Positions 31,307-43,479 are shown, numbered from the stretch's first letter. The stretch is DNA of 64,000 nt from Leptidea sinapis (GCF_905404315.1 NC_066269.1:6944001-7008000); one strand, 5' to 3'. Program-made: numbers and translations. Notes: generated from the letters alone by a model not told the origin.

Positions 31307-31734
31307 GAAGTAGTACAAAGTAGGTACACATGTCAGGAGTGAAACCTGCATTGTGCACGAACCTCTAAGCTGCATTAGAAGTCCTGGTACATGATTTCAA
31401 CCGCTATAAAAGACATTACTACCACCGCTACTATATTTATGTTCTCCTGGTGTCTATGTAGTAATACGTCGTGCGCATGACGTCGGACAATCTCTTCTTC
31501 AACTATGATCGCCTGGTATCAAAATACTGTATAATGCTTCCTATCTCATTTTCTCCCACGTTTAATCTTTTTAATGTCTCGTTAAAGCTTTTTCGTTTCA
31601 TCGACTTTCAAATCACAACGATGCTAAAGAAGTTTTCACTTCAAAAATAGTTCGTATTCAAGACATAATAATAGTTTCTATCTGCATCTTATGGCGTCCT
31701 GCTGAACCAATTACTGCGATGTATATTTGGAACC
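31307..31734. other. Intergenic
   Basis: No feature recognised. Confidence 0.3.
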
Positions 31735-31810
31735 CTTTGACGACCCGGTTAATGACTAAGCTAGAGCCTAGAGGTTCCGGGTTCAGATCCCGGTAGGTCC
31801 AAACATTAAA
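31735..31810 (+). mobile_element. SINE-S, tRNA-related head only
   Basis: GACGACCCGGTTAATGACTA, GAGGTTCCGGGTTCAGATCC and CGGTAGGTCCAAACATT. GGTTCAGATCC is a B-box. The body found at 37745-37995 does not follow. Confidence 0.55.
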
Positions 31811-31889
31811 TTATTAAAACTTTCGGCCCAAAGTCACTACACTCACCCTGATGAAGGACAATTACAGTTGATAGCCTCCTCAACCCTAA

Positions 31890-32450
31890 TATTTGCATAT
31901 TAAGAAATTGACTTAAGATTTCGGTCTTTCAAATCTAAACAATTTGTTATATTTAAGCGATATGCTTCACTTCTGAGATTAATTATACAAATTAAATTTG
32001 TAACCAAAATCGATGAACGATGCGTGACTCGAAGCCGCGACCTCTCGGGTTCCATCCGAGCGCTCTTACCAACTGAGCCAACCGTTCGAGTAACGCATAG
32101 ATTGAAAATCTTGGTATTTCTTGTTCAACTCTCAGGTTGTGGCTCCATCTACAAGATCTACTTTACAGTTGATAAAACCTGCTCAACCCCAAAATTTGCA
32201 TACTATTAAATTGACTTGAGATGTCGCTCTTTCAAATCTAAACAATAGGTTATATTAAAGTGCGATACGTGACTCGGAACCGCGCCTCTCGGGTTCCGTA
32301 CGAGCGTTCTTACCAACTGAGCAAAGCTGACGCACGGATTGTAAATCTTGTATGCTCTGCTTTCAACTCTCAGGTTTTGGCTTCATCTACAGGATCTACT
32401 ATTAAAGTACTGTTAACCTACTCAACCCCAATAATTGCATATTAGAGCCA
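31890..32450 (-). repeat. Tandem pair of repeats containing tRNA-like segments
   Basis: Two units in the same orientation: each has GTTCAACTCTCAGGTTGTGG-like text, CTACAGGATCTAC, CCTGCTCAACCCCAA, GACTTGAGATGTCGCTCTTT, and a minus-strand tRNA-like stretch (32015-32087 and about 32262-32330). The same unit occurs at 55840-56390 and 58195-58600. Confidence 0.75.
32015..32087 (-). tRNA. tRNA-like segment in a repeat, not a functional gene call
   Basis: Read on the minus strand it folds as 7-bp acceptor GAACGGT/ATCGTTC, D-arm GCTC AGTTGGTAA GAGC, anticodon arm CTCGG/CCGAG with loop ATGGAAC (GGA at anticodon positions), a 5-nt variable loop and a T-arm with TTCGAGT. T-stem pairing is degraded at two positions. 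tRNA-Ser would need a long variable arm, so this is best seen as a tRNA-derived repeat part. Confidence 0.3.
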
Positions 32451-33399
32451 CTAATCTCCAGTCAACTAGTTACACATATACGACGTACCCACACTTACCT
32501 ACACATGATTATAATGTCATTACGAGATATTGAGAGATGTATCGAGTAACTTTTACTTTCTCTTATCCGCTTACTTTTTAATTATATTTGAACGTTCGCC
32601 TCATAAAATATTTGTTTTATTAGAAACGAGTATGAACATTTATTTGTACTTTAATAAAACTGTTTATAACTTAGAAACTCTTAACACTAAAATATGATTA
32701 ACGATACATCACATCAGCAATTATTATAGAGAATCATATTCTATATCCGGGTTGTCTTATCGTTCAGAATTTCGATAACCTGCGAAAAACATTTATAGCA
32801 GAGCGATTTTTTAATCAAACTTTCTTATTTATCAAGGAACAATGTTTGAAAATAAGCTTATATGCACTTTATTATAAGTGTTATATTTACTTGAGCCCTT
32901 CATAATATACAGTTGGCAATTGGAGAGTTTTTTATGTGGGAAACAATGTATAATGTAAGACTTCTGTAGGGCTTTTCGACCTGCTTGCTGCCAGATAATT
33001 AAAATTAAGCATAGTTTTATATACACGCCACAAATTAAAGTTAGAGAGCCGTTTATAAGGAGTTTACGTTCACGTATAGTCGAAATGCAGAATGGACTTT
33101 CATGTGTGATGTATCCAAGTCGGTTTGCTATGCGGCTTTAAAAAAAAGCGCTGGAAACCTTCTGTGACTCCTTCTTTTCTGGCATGCAAGAGAACAAAGA
33201 TGGCGGTAATTACTTACCATCTGGTGTCCTGTACGCTATAATACCTAAAAAATGTAAAAGAACGAATTTTGCCGCCTTATCAACTGTTACTTCCCGCACT
33301 ATTGCTATATTTACCCGCTAGGCGTTAAAAAAGATTTTCCATTGCTGGAACATATTAAGATAACAGATCGGTTGTGCCCTCATTATCTGGACAAAGGAC
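32451..33399. other. Intergenic
   Basis: AT-rich; no gene or repeat assigned. Confidence 0.3.
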
Positions 33400-33755
33400 A
33401 AAGATGTACACGTCGATCGGGGCTTCCCTCATCCAACCTATTCCGGCGATCTTGACCAGATCATCGGTCAATCTTGTCGGGGCCTACCAACACTGCGTCT
33501 TCTGGTAAGCGATCGCCATTCGAGGACTATGCTGCCCCAATGACCATCTGTCCGTTAAACTTTGTGCCCTGCCCACTGCCACTTCAGTTTCGCAATCATT
33601 TGGACTATGTCAGTGACTTTGGGTCTCCTACGGATCGCCTCATCCCTGAAGTGATCTCGCAGGTTAGCTCCGAGTATAGCCCGCTCCATTGCTCTTTGAG
33701 CGACCATGAGCTTTCACATCAGGTCTATACTTAGAGACCACGTCTGTGTACCGTA
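33400..33755 (-). pseudogene. LINE-E fragment (endonuclease-RT type), C-terminal region
   Basis: On the minus strand from about 33755: MTYGTQTWSL, VAQRAMERAILGANLRDHFR, DEAIRRRPKVTDIVQMIAKL, KWQWAGHKV, TDGHWGSIVLEWRSLTRRRS, VGRPRQD. These are the successive blocks that end the endonuclease-reverse transcriptase proteins of many lepidopteran LINEs. Stops and a damaged C-terminus show it is dead. Confidence 0.8.
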
Positions 33756-34317
33756 AGTCATCCCTGGCAACAATGGTAAAAAGATGAACAAAACAGATGA
33801 ACTCAAAATAAAAAAAACCTAACGGCTAACATTTTATGCAAGTCGTGACCTAGACTCGAGTTTTCACATTGTAATCATCCATCCATCCTCGTAAAAACAC
33901 TGTTACAAAGGACAGACTTGGAATACATTGGGCATTTTGCAAGCAGTTTGGAAACAGTGACGCGATCTACATATATATTAGCAAATAATCCCGATTACAT
34001 CTGTGTTTACGTAAACAATTATTATTTAACATTCTATTGTACTTCAATGCATGCTTGTTACATGGTGATAATGTGGGTCAGCAGGTAAGTGATGTGGAGA
34101 ACAAACAAACGTGTAAGGATTTGTTACCGTCCGGAAAAAGGAATTATCTTATTCCAGGAACGTCAAGTCAAACCGAAAGGAAGATGATTCTAAATTAAGT
34201 AATACGTGGTGTAGTACAATTAAGAAAAATAAGGAATTCTGTATTATTATACCTAATAATATAAGGAATTAAATAATATTATAGTAAAAATATAATATAA
34301 GGAATTCTATTTAATGA
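33756..34317. other. Spacer between opposed LINE-E fragments
   Basis: No gene; AT-rich with repeated GGAATT(C/A) text at 34230-34310. Confidence 0.3.
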
Positions 34318-34600
34318 AACCAAAGTCACCAAGATAGCTCTAATGATTGCGAAACTGAAGTGGCAGTAGGCAGGGCACATAGTTTCACGGACAGATGGCC
34401 GATGGGGCATAAAAGTCCTCGAATGGCGACCACGTACCGGAAGACGTAATATTGGTAAGACAAGATGGACCGACGATCTGGTCGGAGATATTGTCTCCGG
34501 AATAGGTTGGATGAGGGCAGCGCAGGGCTGATCGTCGTGGCGATATTTGGGGGAGGCCTTTGACCAGAAGTGGACGTCTTCCTGGTGATGATGATGATTT
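34318..34600 (+). pseudogene. LINE-E fragment, 3' end
   Basis: Plus frame TKVTKIALMIAKLKWQ, stop, AGHIVSRTDGRWGIKVLEWR, PRTGRRNIGKTRWTDDLVGD, GEAFDQKWTSSW and stops, ending in a GATGATGATGAT microsatellite tail. It extends further to the C-terminus than the opposed copy at 33400-33755. Confidence 0.8.
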
Positions 34601-35094
34601 AATTATACAGACCAGTGTTTATTACTATCGTCTAAGCCCAATCTAGATGGCACCCCCAACGATAATAGGTACTAATATTATGTTTATTAATTTTGAAAAC
34701 ATCAACAAACGGGGATAGCCGAAATCCAAATAGCAACTGTTCGCTTTCAAAGTCCGTGTTTTACTAGATTATAGACACTATAACCGTCATCTGTCAATCT
34801 ATAAATGACTGCACGTTTCATACAATCGCTAGGCTGGTGGTATTAGTTGTGTGTTAAGTAGTAGAAAGATCTTATTTATGACAAATAAACATTTGTACCT
34901 CATCTCGGGTAATTAGAGATTGACAAAGTCAAAGTCGCTGTATTATAAATGTATGGACATAAAATTTAACTACTAAAATTACAAATAAAAATTATAACAC
35001 TTTTCAGGTTACTTGAACATAACTTATATATTTAATATAGGGTCATAATATAGTGTTTGATTAGTTAATTTTTCGATTTATTTGAATTCATCTT
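34601..35094. other. Intergenic with short shared repeat
   Basis: 34785-34840 (ATAAATGACTGCACGTTTCA, CGCTAGGCTG) recurs at 40905-40975. 34920-34945 (GACAAAGTCAAAGTCGCTGT) looks like a minus-strand LINE tail. Confidence 0.4.
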
Positions 35095-35332
35095 GATATC
35101 TGTCCTACTACTCCACAGCTGAATATCTAAGTGATCCGACAGCCTGGGACTAGATTATGATTATATTATAACAGTAGCAATGACAGTACAATATTGTATA
35201 ATTGATTAAAAAGAGCGCTGGGAGAGTTTCTTGCGCTTCTCTCTCAGAGCGCCATTTGTTTCCAAAACGGTAGTAGTATTAATTCTAAAGGAATCAATTT
35301 TGAGGAAATAAATGCCTTTTAAAAAGGCATTT
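35095..35332 (+). mobile_element. LINE-D 3' end
   Basis: CTACTCCACAGCTGAATATC to GAGGAAATAAATGCCTTTTA with a deletion of the CGCCGCTTC and TATCTAGTAG segments. It ends in a short palindrome, AAATGCCTTTTAAAAAGGCATTT. Confidence 0.7.
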
Positions 35333-35929
35333 ACGTGAGCACTCTCCAAATTCATCCTTAAAAAAATTGCAATAATCTTAGTTTTGAAATAATTTGTAAT
35401 TATTTTTATATTTTAATATCATAATAATAATATTATTTAGATTAACAATTATATAACAAACTTAATATTATATGATAACTTACAACGTTGGGAAAAGTTA
35501 AATAAGATAAACAGTCTCTGCTCTCACTTGTATAATATTCGTATAACTCTTAAGTTTATTCATAAATACTGCTCTACTAAGATTATAACCTAAAATTCTC
35601 ATTCATTGAATGTTATTCCGGGCAATTAATATGCTAATTCTATGAAACAATTCATATTTTAAAATAAATAGTTTAATTGTGCTTAATAATAACATTACTG
35701 TGACAGTGGCGTAACACTGTAATCCGAGTGTTTCAAAGTACTAGATGTAGGCCGGTTGTATAATGATATTAACAAAAATGTGGACATGTGAGTAATTCGT
35801 GAACTGTGTGCTGCCAAAATCTAGGAGTCAGCGCACACCAAGAGCAGAGCAGAGCATTTACTGAGATTATTGAAAAATATATCTTATGATTATTATCATA
35901 CTTCGCAAAATTGAATACACACCCAAATT
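35333..35929. other. Intergenic
   Basis: AT-rich; no feature recognised. Confidence 0.3.
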
Positions 35930-36180
35930 TGATGCTCGACCATGCTCGAGCAAGCCGACTGCCTGTTCGAGTATGCATTCTACATGCGCGAGCACGAGCG
36001 TAAGTCAGTTAGTGGTGCTGCAGCGAGGAAACCGTTCGGCGCCGGGCAACCCAGACCATATATTTTAACCGAGATGGCTCGCGCATTTTCGAGCATGCCG
36101 CCTGCATGCTCGAGCAGTAAAAATTTTGGTCGACCATGCGCGAGCATTTTGCAGTTCGGTCTGCGCTGACGCTAGCTCGT
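35930..36180. repeat. Cluster of GCTCGAGCA-like motifs
   Basis: Within 250 bp the motif CATGC(T/G)CGAGCA or close forms occur at about 35942, 35989, 36087-36099, 36108 and 36135, on both strands, around a GC-rich centre (GGAAACCGTTCGGCGCCGGG). Composition is strikingly different from the AT-rich flanks. No protein family was recognised in any frame. Confidence 0.6.
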
Positions 36181-36953
36181 AGCAAAGAATATTTAATAGT
36201 ACAATTAAAGAAATGGGTATAGGTGTAATTCAGATCGCACAGCGCTATTAAACTACATTTTTATTTACCTAGAAATTGCCTCTCTTTCTATCGCGTGACT
36301 CTTACCTATTCTGACGACAATAGAGTTGTCTTCTTAACCCAAAACTGTACTCACCTAGTATAAGGTCATCTTTTAAAGATTGCTTAGCTTTTCCTAAAAT
36401 ATAAAAAGGTATGTAAACGTAATTTTAAAACAATATTATTTCGTTGTCAAAGCTACAATAGTTGCAGATAGTATGCGTTGGGAGACCACGACATAGTAAG
36501 ACCTATTTAGCATAGGAAATAAATAGGTACCATGAATGGTAACTTCCTTATAATAATAATCACTATAAATTAGTTTATTGCAAAGTCTTAGGGAAGCTTA
36601 AAAAATTTAAATATGGATCGCTTTAACATGTTTTGCTTTTTTTATGTTTCTCCATTTTTAAAACATCGGTCAAACCGGTGAAGTAGGTAAACAAAACTCG
36701 CGCGTGTGTTACCAGGGGTGGGACAGACGCCTTATAGTGACGTTTTCAGAAGACTGTAGTGCCATCTGTCAGTTGGCCCGAAAATGAAAGCTTTGTCAGC
36801 TGTCACTCGCTTTGAAACCTTTCAACTTTTCTTTATTTGTGTCACTGCCCACTGGTCATAAAATGGCGGCTACTTCTAGTGTTTGCGCATGTATGTAGCA
36901 CTCGTGTTCCATTTTGCATATTTACACTACTAAAACTATCCTTTATGTTCTAT
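36181..36953. other. Intergenic
   Basis: Contains AAAATGGCGGC at 36861 (YY1-like) and CGCGCGTGTGTTACC near 36700; no gene. Confidence 0.3.
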
Positions 36954-37058
36954 GTTGTGACAAAATTAAATAACTAACTCTACGCGCAATTTCAACATGG
37001 TACAAAAATGCAATACCTACATTAAAAAGTAGAGTTAGTTATTTAATTGCGTCACAAC
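36954..37058. repeat. Long hairpin: 30-bp inverted arms, 45-nt loop
   Basis: Arms 36954-36983 and 37029-37058 are reverse complements at 28 of 30 positions, with AATAACTAACTCTAC in the stem. Size is in the range of a small MITE or a foldback RNA precursor. Confidence 0.75.
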
Positions 37059-37744
37059 AAAAATAATTTAATAATTTCGAGCTAATATATAGTTATTTTC
37101 GGGGCCAATCTCCAGATGGCGCTAGTTTTCAAATAGACAGCTCATAATGCGTAGAGAGGGCTCTCTTTTCCCTATATATTATTATACTCTTTGGTGTGTT
37201 ACTGCTCGCTCTTAAGTCCTTAGTACCACAGAGTACTTTTAAGACCTTACTGGCTGGCCTGCGGTGTAGGCACCGCCGTGCGTAATTACGATTTCGATAC
37301 CCACACGGGGAGTGAGACAGGCCTGCTCGTAGTCCCGTGGTCACTCACCAACATAACATCAATAAGGTGTTGCACAACTGAACCATTGAATGCAACGTAA
37401 TGTCGTAACTCCTGACAATAAAAGCTGTCTAAATTGTGATCGTTAAGGCGACAAAGGTTCATGCGAAATAAAATCTAGTGACAAATTGTCATGTGTGACA
37501 GTTATTCTCGACAACTCGTATTTAAATTAGTGTAGAATGTTTTGATGAACTACGAGGAGCATACATGAAGAATACGTAAACTAGTTATTATGACAATGGC
37601 GTGCACAAGTACCTACTCTATATAATACAGAAAATAACCGTCGGCAAAAAAGTTTAAAGTTCACTCACGCTAATGTTGTGATTATCAATATGAAGTAAGT
37701 ATTAAGGCGCTCCACAAACGTGGCGACTATGACGGTAGTCGATA
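37059..37744. other. Intergenic with a balanced-composition island
   Basis: 37180-37345 (TGGCTGGCCTGCGGTGTAGG, CACACGGGGAGTGAGACAGG) is compositionally distinct; a 71-codon minus frame covers it but has no recognised domain. Possibly an unassigned interspersed repeat. Confidence 0.35.
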
Positions 37745-37995
37745 ATATAATAATATTGACACACTTTTACACAAATTGTCTTTAAATTATCTCAAACTAG
37801 GCATAGCCAAACTATGCGTACAAGACAATGATATATTTAATACAATATTCTTACTTAAACATATATGTATAAATACATATAAACATCCATGACTCGGAAA
37901 CAAACATCCATATTCAGCATATAAATGTTTGTACCTACCGGGATTCAAATCCGGGACCAAATAATGGACAAGGATTTGTTATCTACTATAAAATT
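37745..37995 (-). mobile_element. SINE-S, fullest copy
   Basis: Minus strand: tRNA-related B-box in GGTCCCGGATTTGAATCCCG, then GGTAGGTACAAACAT, body with ACATAAACATATA-type text, CTATGCCTAGTTTGAGAT and tail GTGTAAAAGTGTGTCAATAT. The A-box side is eroded. Confidence 0.65.
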
Positions 37996-39184
37996 GAACA
38001 AGCGTCGCCTTTTCGTGACCAGATGAAGGTCACCTCTGATTGCTACAATGCTAATACAAACTTTATATAATCATAATTATTAATAAATCTTATATTTACC
38101 CTAATAATTACAAAAAAAAAATTGTTAATAATACATGCGTTTGCGACAATTTCGCTTAAAATTTAAAATCACTTCTAATGAGACCTAGCATTAGCTTGTT
38201 GACCAAAACCCATGCATATGTTACCGCCACAATATTCAAGTCAAGATATTATAATAAATTATTCTATAAATTGCTATTATTACATCAGATTTTTCTTACC
38301 AAGCGCGCTGTTATAGAATCACAGTTCACAAAATATATGCTGCATTTATAGTTTTTTTTTTAAATTTACTTTTTCATTTATCGACAATAGCATCCGAATT
38401 TATTATTTTAGTATACATTTTAGTATACTAGAGATGTCTCTCAACACTCACACACAGAGACTCTCAACAAATCATATCTTTCTACTTTTTTACTATTTTA
38501 CATATTAATTGGTTCAATTAGATATCATCTCAGCATTACTAACTAAAATGCATACTCGCTAAACACGTGGGAGGTTGCTCTTGACTATTACAGCTATAAG
38601 TAGTATAATAACACGCTGACCTGGTCTATTCAACCATCACTCCATGTTGGGCACAGGAATGCTTCAAATATATTAGAGCGGGTTCCACATATGGGACGAA
38701 CCTCGATTAATTCAAAATTGGTGTTTGATAATATTTAACATATTAAATAGCAGCTATTGGTAGCAAACCTTGATCAAAGAAAAACTATTAAGACAAACGC
38801 CTTAGAAATTGCAACGCGAAATTTCAAAACTCAATTTAAAGTCACAAAAATACAAAATAATCTTGACCTCAGCAATTATATTAATTATTTATTATTATGC
38901 GAGGAAATGTCGTAAAAGCAACAACGCTATAAAGGGTCAAATACTTTGAACGTAATGGCAACAATCCTTTTCTTTACAAATTACACAGAAATACTATTTG
39001 ATACTTCAATCTTGCGACTAAACTTAACTAAACTTGAATGATGGTGGGACCGAATCAATAATGCAGACGCGCGTAAGGATAAACTACGTCACAATGAAAA
39101 GAAGCACATAAGTGGGATATTTTGCTATCGTTATAAACATACATCACCCACCACACTACACTGTGACTCAATCAACGAAAACAA
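37996..39184. other. Intergenic
   Basis: AT-rich throughout; no gene, RNA or repeat assigned. Confidence 0.3.
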
Positions 39185-39345
39185 TTACTACTAAATTTAT
39201 TTATTCAAAACAAAACAACGTTTATAACTATATAATATTTACAATACTTATACGAAATTAAAATAATAACGCCGTAGTTATTGTCCCCCGCGGAAGTGTA
39301 CCATGAATACTGGCAGCATTTCCGAATTGGATACAAAATTAAATA
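39185..39345 (-). pseudogene. LINE-Q C-terminal scrap
   Basis: Minus strand translation IQFGNAASIHGTLPRGT matches the QRGNAASILGTL block of the LINE-Q copies at 51899-52249 and 59035-59280; a 3' UTR with a TTTGTTTTGAATAAAT-like end follows. Confidence 0.55.
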
Positions 39346-40018
39346 TAAATAAAAATAGCAATAATTGAACAATTATATAATTAAAAATAGAACTGCGTTA
39401 TTATAAACGCAAAGTAAAGTTATTCCAAGTTTAAAACTTTTTGTCTTTATCTAACCTTTGTCACTACAGAATTACATGACATTTAGAAGTTATTTTAATC
39501 TTGGAGTAACTTTACGCTGCATGTAACATGTAACATAAAACAGTAAATAACATTATTCATAAAAAGGCTGCTAGTTTTTACAAATCAGCTTTTAAAGCCT
39601 CGTCTGTACACAACCTAAAAAATTTTTGCAGACATTCAAAATGACCGTACACTTTCGATATTACATAAGTACTTTTAAATGACTCAGTTTTTACTTTCCT
39701 ATACTAGGTACAGGCTCACTCACCATCAATAATTGATTCAACATGTCGTCTATATACAAGCATACTACCTCACTTCAAAGTGTAGTACGCTAATTAATTT
39801 ATTTAAACGTGAGACCAATAGATACAAAACTTCACAAGTACAGACCATCATAGCACTAATATTTAGACAAACAGATCACTTGGCTGGGTGGTAGTAGAAC
39901 CCATACACAATACATACGTGTACTACCGTATTGATTAGGTACAGTATCCACTGGCCGTGGTCCTGAGACACTGTTTTGTTGGATGTGATTACTAATTATG
40001 ATAGTAATCACGACAATC
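39346..40018. other. Intergenic
   Basis: No feature recognised apart from a possible worn Rep-A edge near 39945 (CCACTGGCCGTGG). Confidence 0.3.
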
Positions 40019-40178
40019 AACATCTTATGTCTCAAGGTGACCAGCGCAATTGTAGTGCCGCTCAGAATTTTTAGGCTTTTCAAGAATCCTGAGTGGCACT
40101 ACATTGTAATGGGCAGGGCGTAACAATTATCATCAGCTGAAGTCCTGGTCGTCTCATCCCGTATTATCATAAAAAAAT
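40019..40178 (-). mobile_element. Rep-A copy 5 (half element)
   Basis: AACATCTTATGTCTCAAGGT through GCTGAAGTCCTGGTCGTCTC with the A-run end; the other half is missing. Confidence 0.75.
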
Positions 40179-41090
40179 AGACCTAGCAACCTCAGGAAAC
40201 GCATGATAAATAAATAAATCTGATCTAACCTGACACAAGATTCTTTGTGAAACAACAAGCGCTAAGCAAATATTACTAGACAAATGTTATTATTGTCATA
40301 AAATAAAACCACCCTAACCTGCTTAACCCTTTGGAATGTTGCTGATAAGGCTGTATACACACGCACCGTTTATATCCTGCACAAACACACCCTCTGCTTA
40401 ATTGTACGTTTATAACAGGTCCATTTTATAAGTCGGGCCGTCTAATTTTAGAACTTTGATTTTATAATAATTACTGTTTTTACCATAAATTATTATTGTA
40501 GGCACTACTAAGCGATGTATATAAGGCGTTGCCTCTCAGCGCCATTTAAAATTGCCACATTTGCACCTCAGTTTCCGATATCTGTTCATAGTTTAAGTAT
40601 TCCATATTCATAGCACAAGAGAGCGCCAGACTGTTAATTTTTGGGTTCGCATTACAATTGCAAGCATATATCAAAAAGGATGTAAATACTACGGTAATAT
40701 GAGGCGAGACTACTTAAGTAAATATTGAAATTTAGTTTAGTATGAAACGTGCCGTCATTTGACATAAGTTTGAAATAGTAGTAATTAGTACAGTATGGCG
40801 GTTGGCCATGAGGTATAATCCTGCTAAGTCTGAAAGCAAATAGATGCATAAAACGTAGTGGATGTCGGCTCTCTTCGTTTTTGAAAAGATTATAGCCGTC
40901 AATCTATCAATGACTGCACGTTTCATACATTCGAGTGAATCGCTTTTTTCTAAGAGAATTTCGCTAGGCTGTATATAATGCAAAAATTAAGACTTCCTTT
41001 CTCGTTTATAGATATATATTGAAAGTTTTCTTTTTTGTTCAAACTTTAATTTAATACATACTCTAAAGCTAGCTCTTAATAATTATTAAG
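40179..41090. other. Intergenic
   Basis: 40890-40975 shares TGACTGCACGTTTCATAC and CGCTAGGCTG with 34785-34840. No gene. Confidence 0.35.
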
Positions 41091-41396
41091 GGCCGTTCCC
41101 AATATACTATCTACAGATAGATATAAATTACTACCTTCTACTGCCAGTAATTAGCAGTCAATAATCTGAAGCTGTCCCAATATACCCGATAAGTCATTCT
41201 TACCGCCTTATATTGGGAAGCTTGAATTGCAATTTCCGTACAAACTTCTATCGCTGGGAAACTATACGTAGTCCCATTGACAGACAGCGTGTACGGATAG
41301 GGTGAGTTACCGTCTATAAGTTTATTGGGACATAAAAGTCAACGATAGTTACGATTTTTATCTCAAGTAGGAGATAGACTGAATATTGGGAACGGC
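41091..41396. mobile_element. MITE-N copy 1 (306 bp, TIR element)
   Basis: Begins GGCCGTTCCCAATATACTAT and ends ATATTGGGAACGGC, giving 14-bp or longer terminal inverted repeats. The inside has CTGTCCCAATATACCCGATA. A second, inverted copy lies at 56532-56839. No ORF. Confidence 0.85.
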
Positions 41397-41558
41397 AGTA
41401 ACAGAGTTGAGATAAGAAGCGGAATATTTTTAATGTCATATAAATTTTCGTTAAAGTTATCTCAGTGAAGGGTACATTTTTGGAATACTTCAAAAAATTC
41501 GTGAGATTGTTCACTCATACTCTTACAATCGTAATGTAAGCTATATATTTATTTACTA
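41397..41558. other. Short spacer
   Basis: No feature recognised. Confidence 0.3.
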
Positions 41559-41920
41559 CTAGCTGACCCGACATTCTTTGTTCTGTATATAATAATTAAA
41601 ATGCTGTTTTTTATGATTTTGTCAATAATATTTCATAACATCAAGAATTATTTCGTAAAATATGCTCCCTGTTGTTATAATGAAATTTTTCACAGCAGAA
41701 CTGTCAAATCGTACGTCAATAAATTTTCTCATAGAAAATATGTCCATACAAAACAAACATTGGAAATAAAAATAATTATGGGTCCCAAATCGAAATAAAA
41801 ACTATCCTATCTCTCAAGTTGGACTAAACTGCACTCCATGAAGTAATCCCCATTAAAATCCGTTTACGAGTTCACTGAAAACAAACATCAGTAACCAGGA
41901 TTTATATATATTAATATAAG
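41559..41920 (-). mobile_element. Helitron-like element, family 2
   Basis: CTAGCTGACCCGACATTCTT is the 3' terminus in reverse complement; the interior (GTCCAACTTGAGAGATAGGA in reverse) matches 19435-19795. It keeps both ends. Confidence 0.75.
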
Positions 41921-42375
41921 CCTTATGTAACATCTTCTAGAAATAAGAACATATAATTTCAAGAAGTCGTTATAACATAAAAGAATGAAAAAATAAGAAT
42001 CAACATCAACTTAAGCAATATTTATTACATATAAATGAAAAAATTCTTAAAATCTCAAAATATAATGACGTTTTCCGTTTTATTTTATAATACTTCATTA
42101 TTATAAATACCGATAAAAAGTCACAAATAACAATAAATCACATTATCTTTATATTTTATTACATTTTCATGTTCAAGGATTGCGATAAAATACTTATCAG
42201 AAACAAAAGTCTGATAAAAATTCGCATTGACTCACAATAATTAGAACAATATTGTTTTATAATTCTGTTTTGCGTTACTCATCATTTGACAAGCACGCAA
42301 CTGAACTTCTGTTTGTTATAGCCCAAACACATAAACGGATTTGGTACGGCCGAGGCCATCGGACTCGGTCATTTA
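41921..42375. other. Intergenic
   Basis: No feature recognised. Confidence 0.3.
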
Positions 42376-42905
42376 TTCAAATTTCAAATTCAAATATTCT
42401 TATTCAAAATAGGATTTAAAATCACTTCTTGAACGTCAAAAACTACCACCCATTCAAAAGAGACTGCTTCAGACCTGAGAAGAATGGGCGCAAGAAACCC
42501 AGCGGGCTTTTTTTTATATAAAATATGGATTACAATGTGATATCGTACAATAAACATTTATAATTAAAGAGCCTGAGGGTGTTCGCTTTATTCCCAGTCT
42601 GTGGTGTCATTAAGAAAATCGTTTATGCTATAATAACCTTTCCCACACAAACGTTTTTTAACAATTATTTTAAATTTCGTAACACATTTGTTTTGTACAT
42701 TTGCTGGGATCATATTGTAGAAGCATATACATCGCCCAACAAAAGACTTACTAACTCGACCCAACCGATTAGTAGGCATAACAAGTTTATGTTTGTTCCT
42801 CGTGTTAACATTATGAATGTCACAGTTTCTAGAAAATTCCTCAGTGTGCTTATGAACATGCAGAACATTATCAAAAATGTATTGAGAAGCAACAGTCAAG
42901 TTAGC
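42376..42905 (-). pseudogene. LINE-C fragment with 3' tail
   Basis: Minus frame 42899-42588: TVASQYIFDNVLHVHKHTEE, NCDIHNVNTRNKHKLVMPTN, RLGRVSKSFVGRCICFYNMI. The 3' UTR ends in AATTTGAAATTTGAATAAAT-type tail. It diverged from the tandem-block copies, so it is an independent insertion. Confidence 0.85.
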
Positions 42906-43319
42906 GGACCATATTCGATGGTAGGTCGCAGTGTCGATCGTACAAAATTATTATTATTATCGTCCAGACCGTACCGACGCCAGGCCAATTGGTGCGAGGC
43001 GTCCACCCACGCAAACCGTACAGTCTGATGTTCCGGCCGTACCAAATCCGACCATGTGTTATAACACTAGAAATAAGGGATTGCTTGTAACTAATTCTAG
43101 TAGGCTTCATAAGATACTAACTTTAAAGGTAAATGTATACACTTTTATAATAAAGTCCTAGCAAAACAGTGGTTCAGCTGCTCTTATTAAAATTCGAAAT
43201 CTAATTGATATTTTCAAGTCGGCATCCAATGGGTTGAATACTCTTTAAATATAGGAAAGCTGGCGGAAGATTATGCTTTTGTCAGGCAATTATTTCTATC
43301 GTGTTTATGACGGGTAGTG
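42906..43319 (+). pseudogene. Intergenic with a LINE-C relative at 43055-43200
   Basis: Plus frame near 43060: YNTRNKGLLVTNSSRLHKIL, then a truncated VYTF block. This is the TRNK...RLHKIS C-terminal block of a LINE-C relative, also present in reverse at 57620-57790. Flanks hold nothing else. Confidence 0.5.
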
Positions 43320-43479
43320 TTTCGAAGGGCTATTTCCCCTGATTCCTTCCACTGAATTTCACCTTCGCGCGACACTTCACAAATAAGAATATCATCCCCA
43401 CCATCTGGATGTGTGTCGTTCTTCCACAGTGAGGTTTTCAAGGAACTTTCTTCCTCGTATTATAAAGCTGTGGAATGAG
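43320..43479 (+). pseudogene. LINE-B fragment, plus copy of an inverted pair
   Basis: Plus translation TEFHLRATLHK, EYHPHHLDVCRSSTVRFSRN, FLPRIIKLWNELLC. It abuts a minus-strand copy at 43480, making a head-to-head inverted repeat of about 150 bp per arm. Confidence 0.7.
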
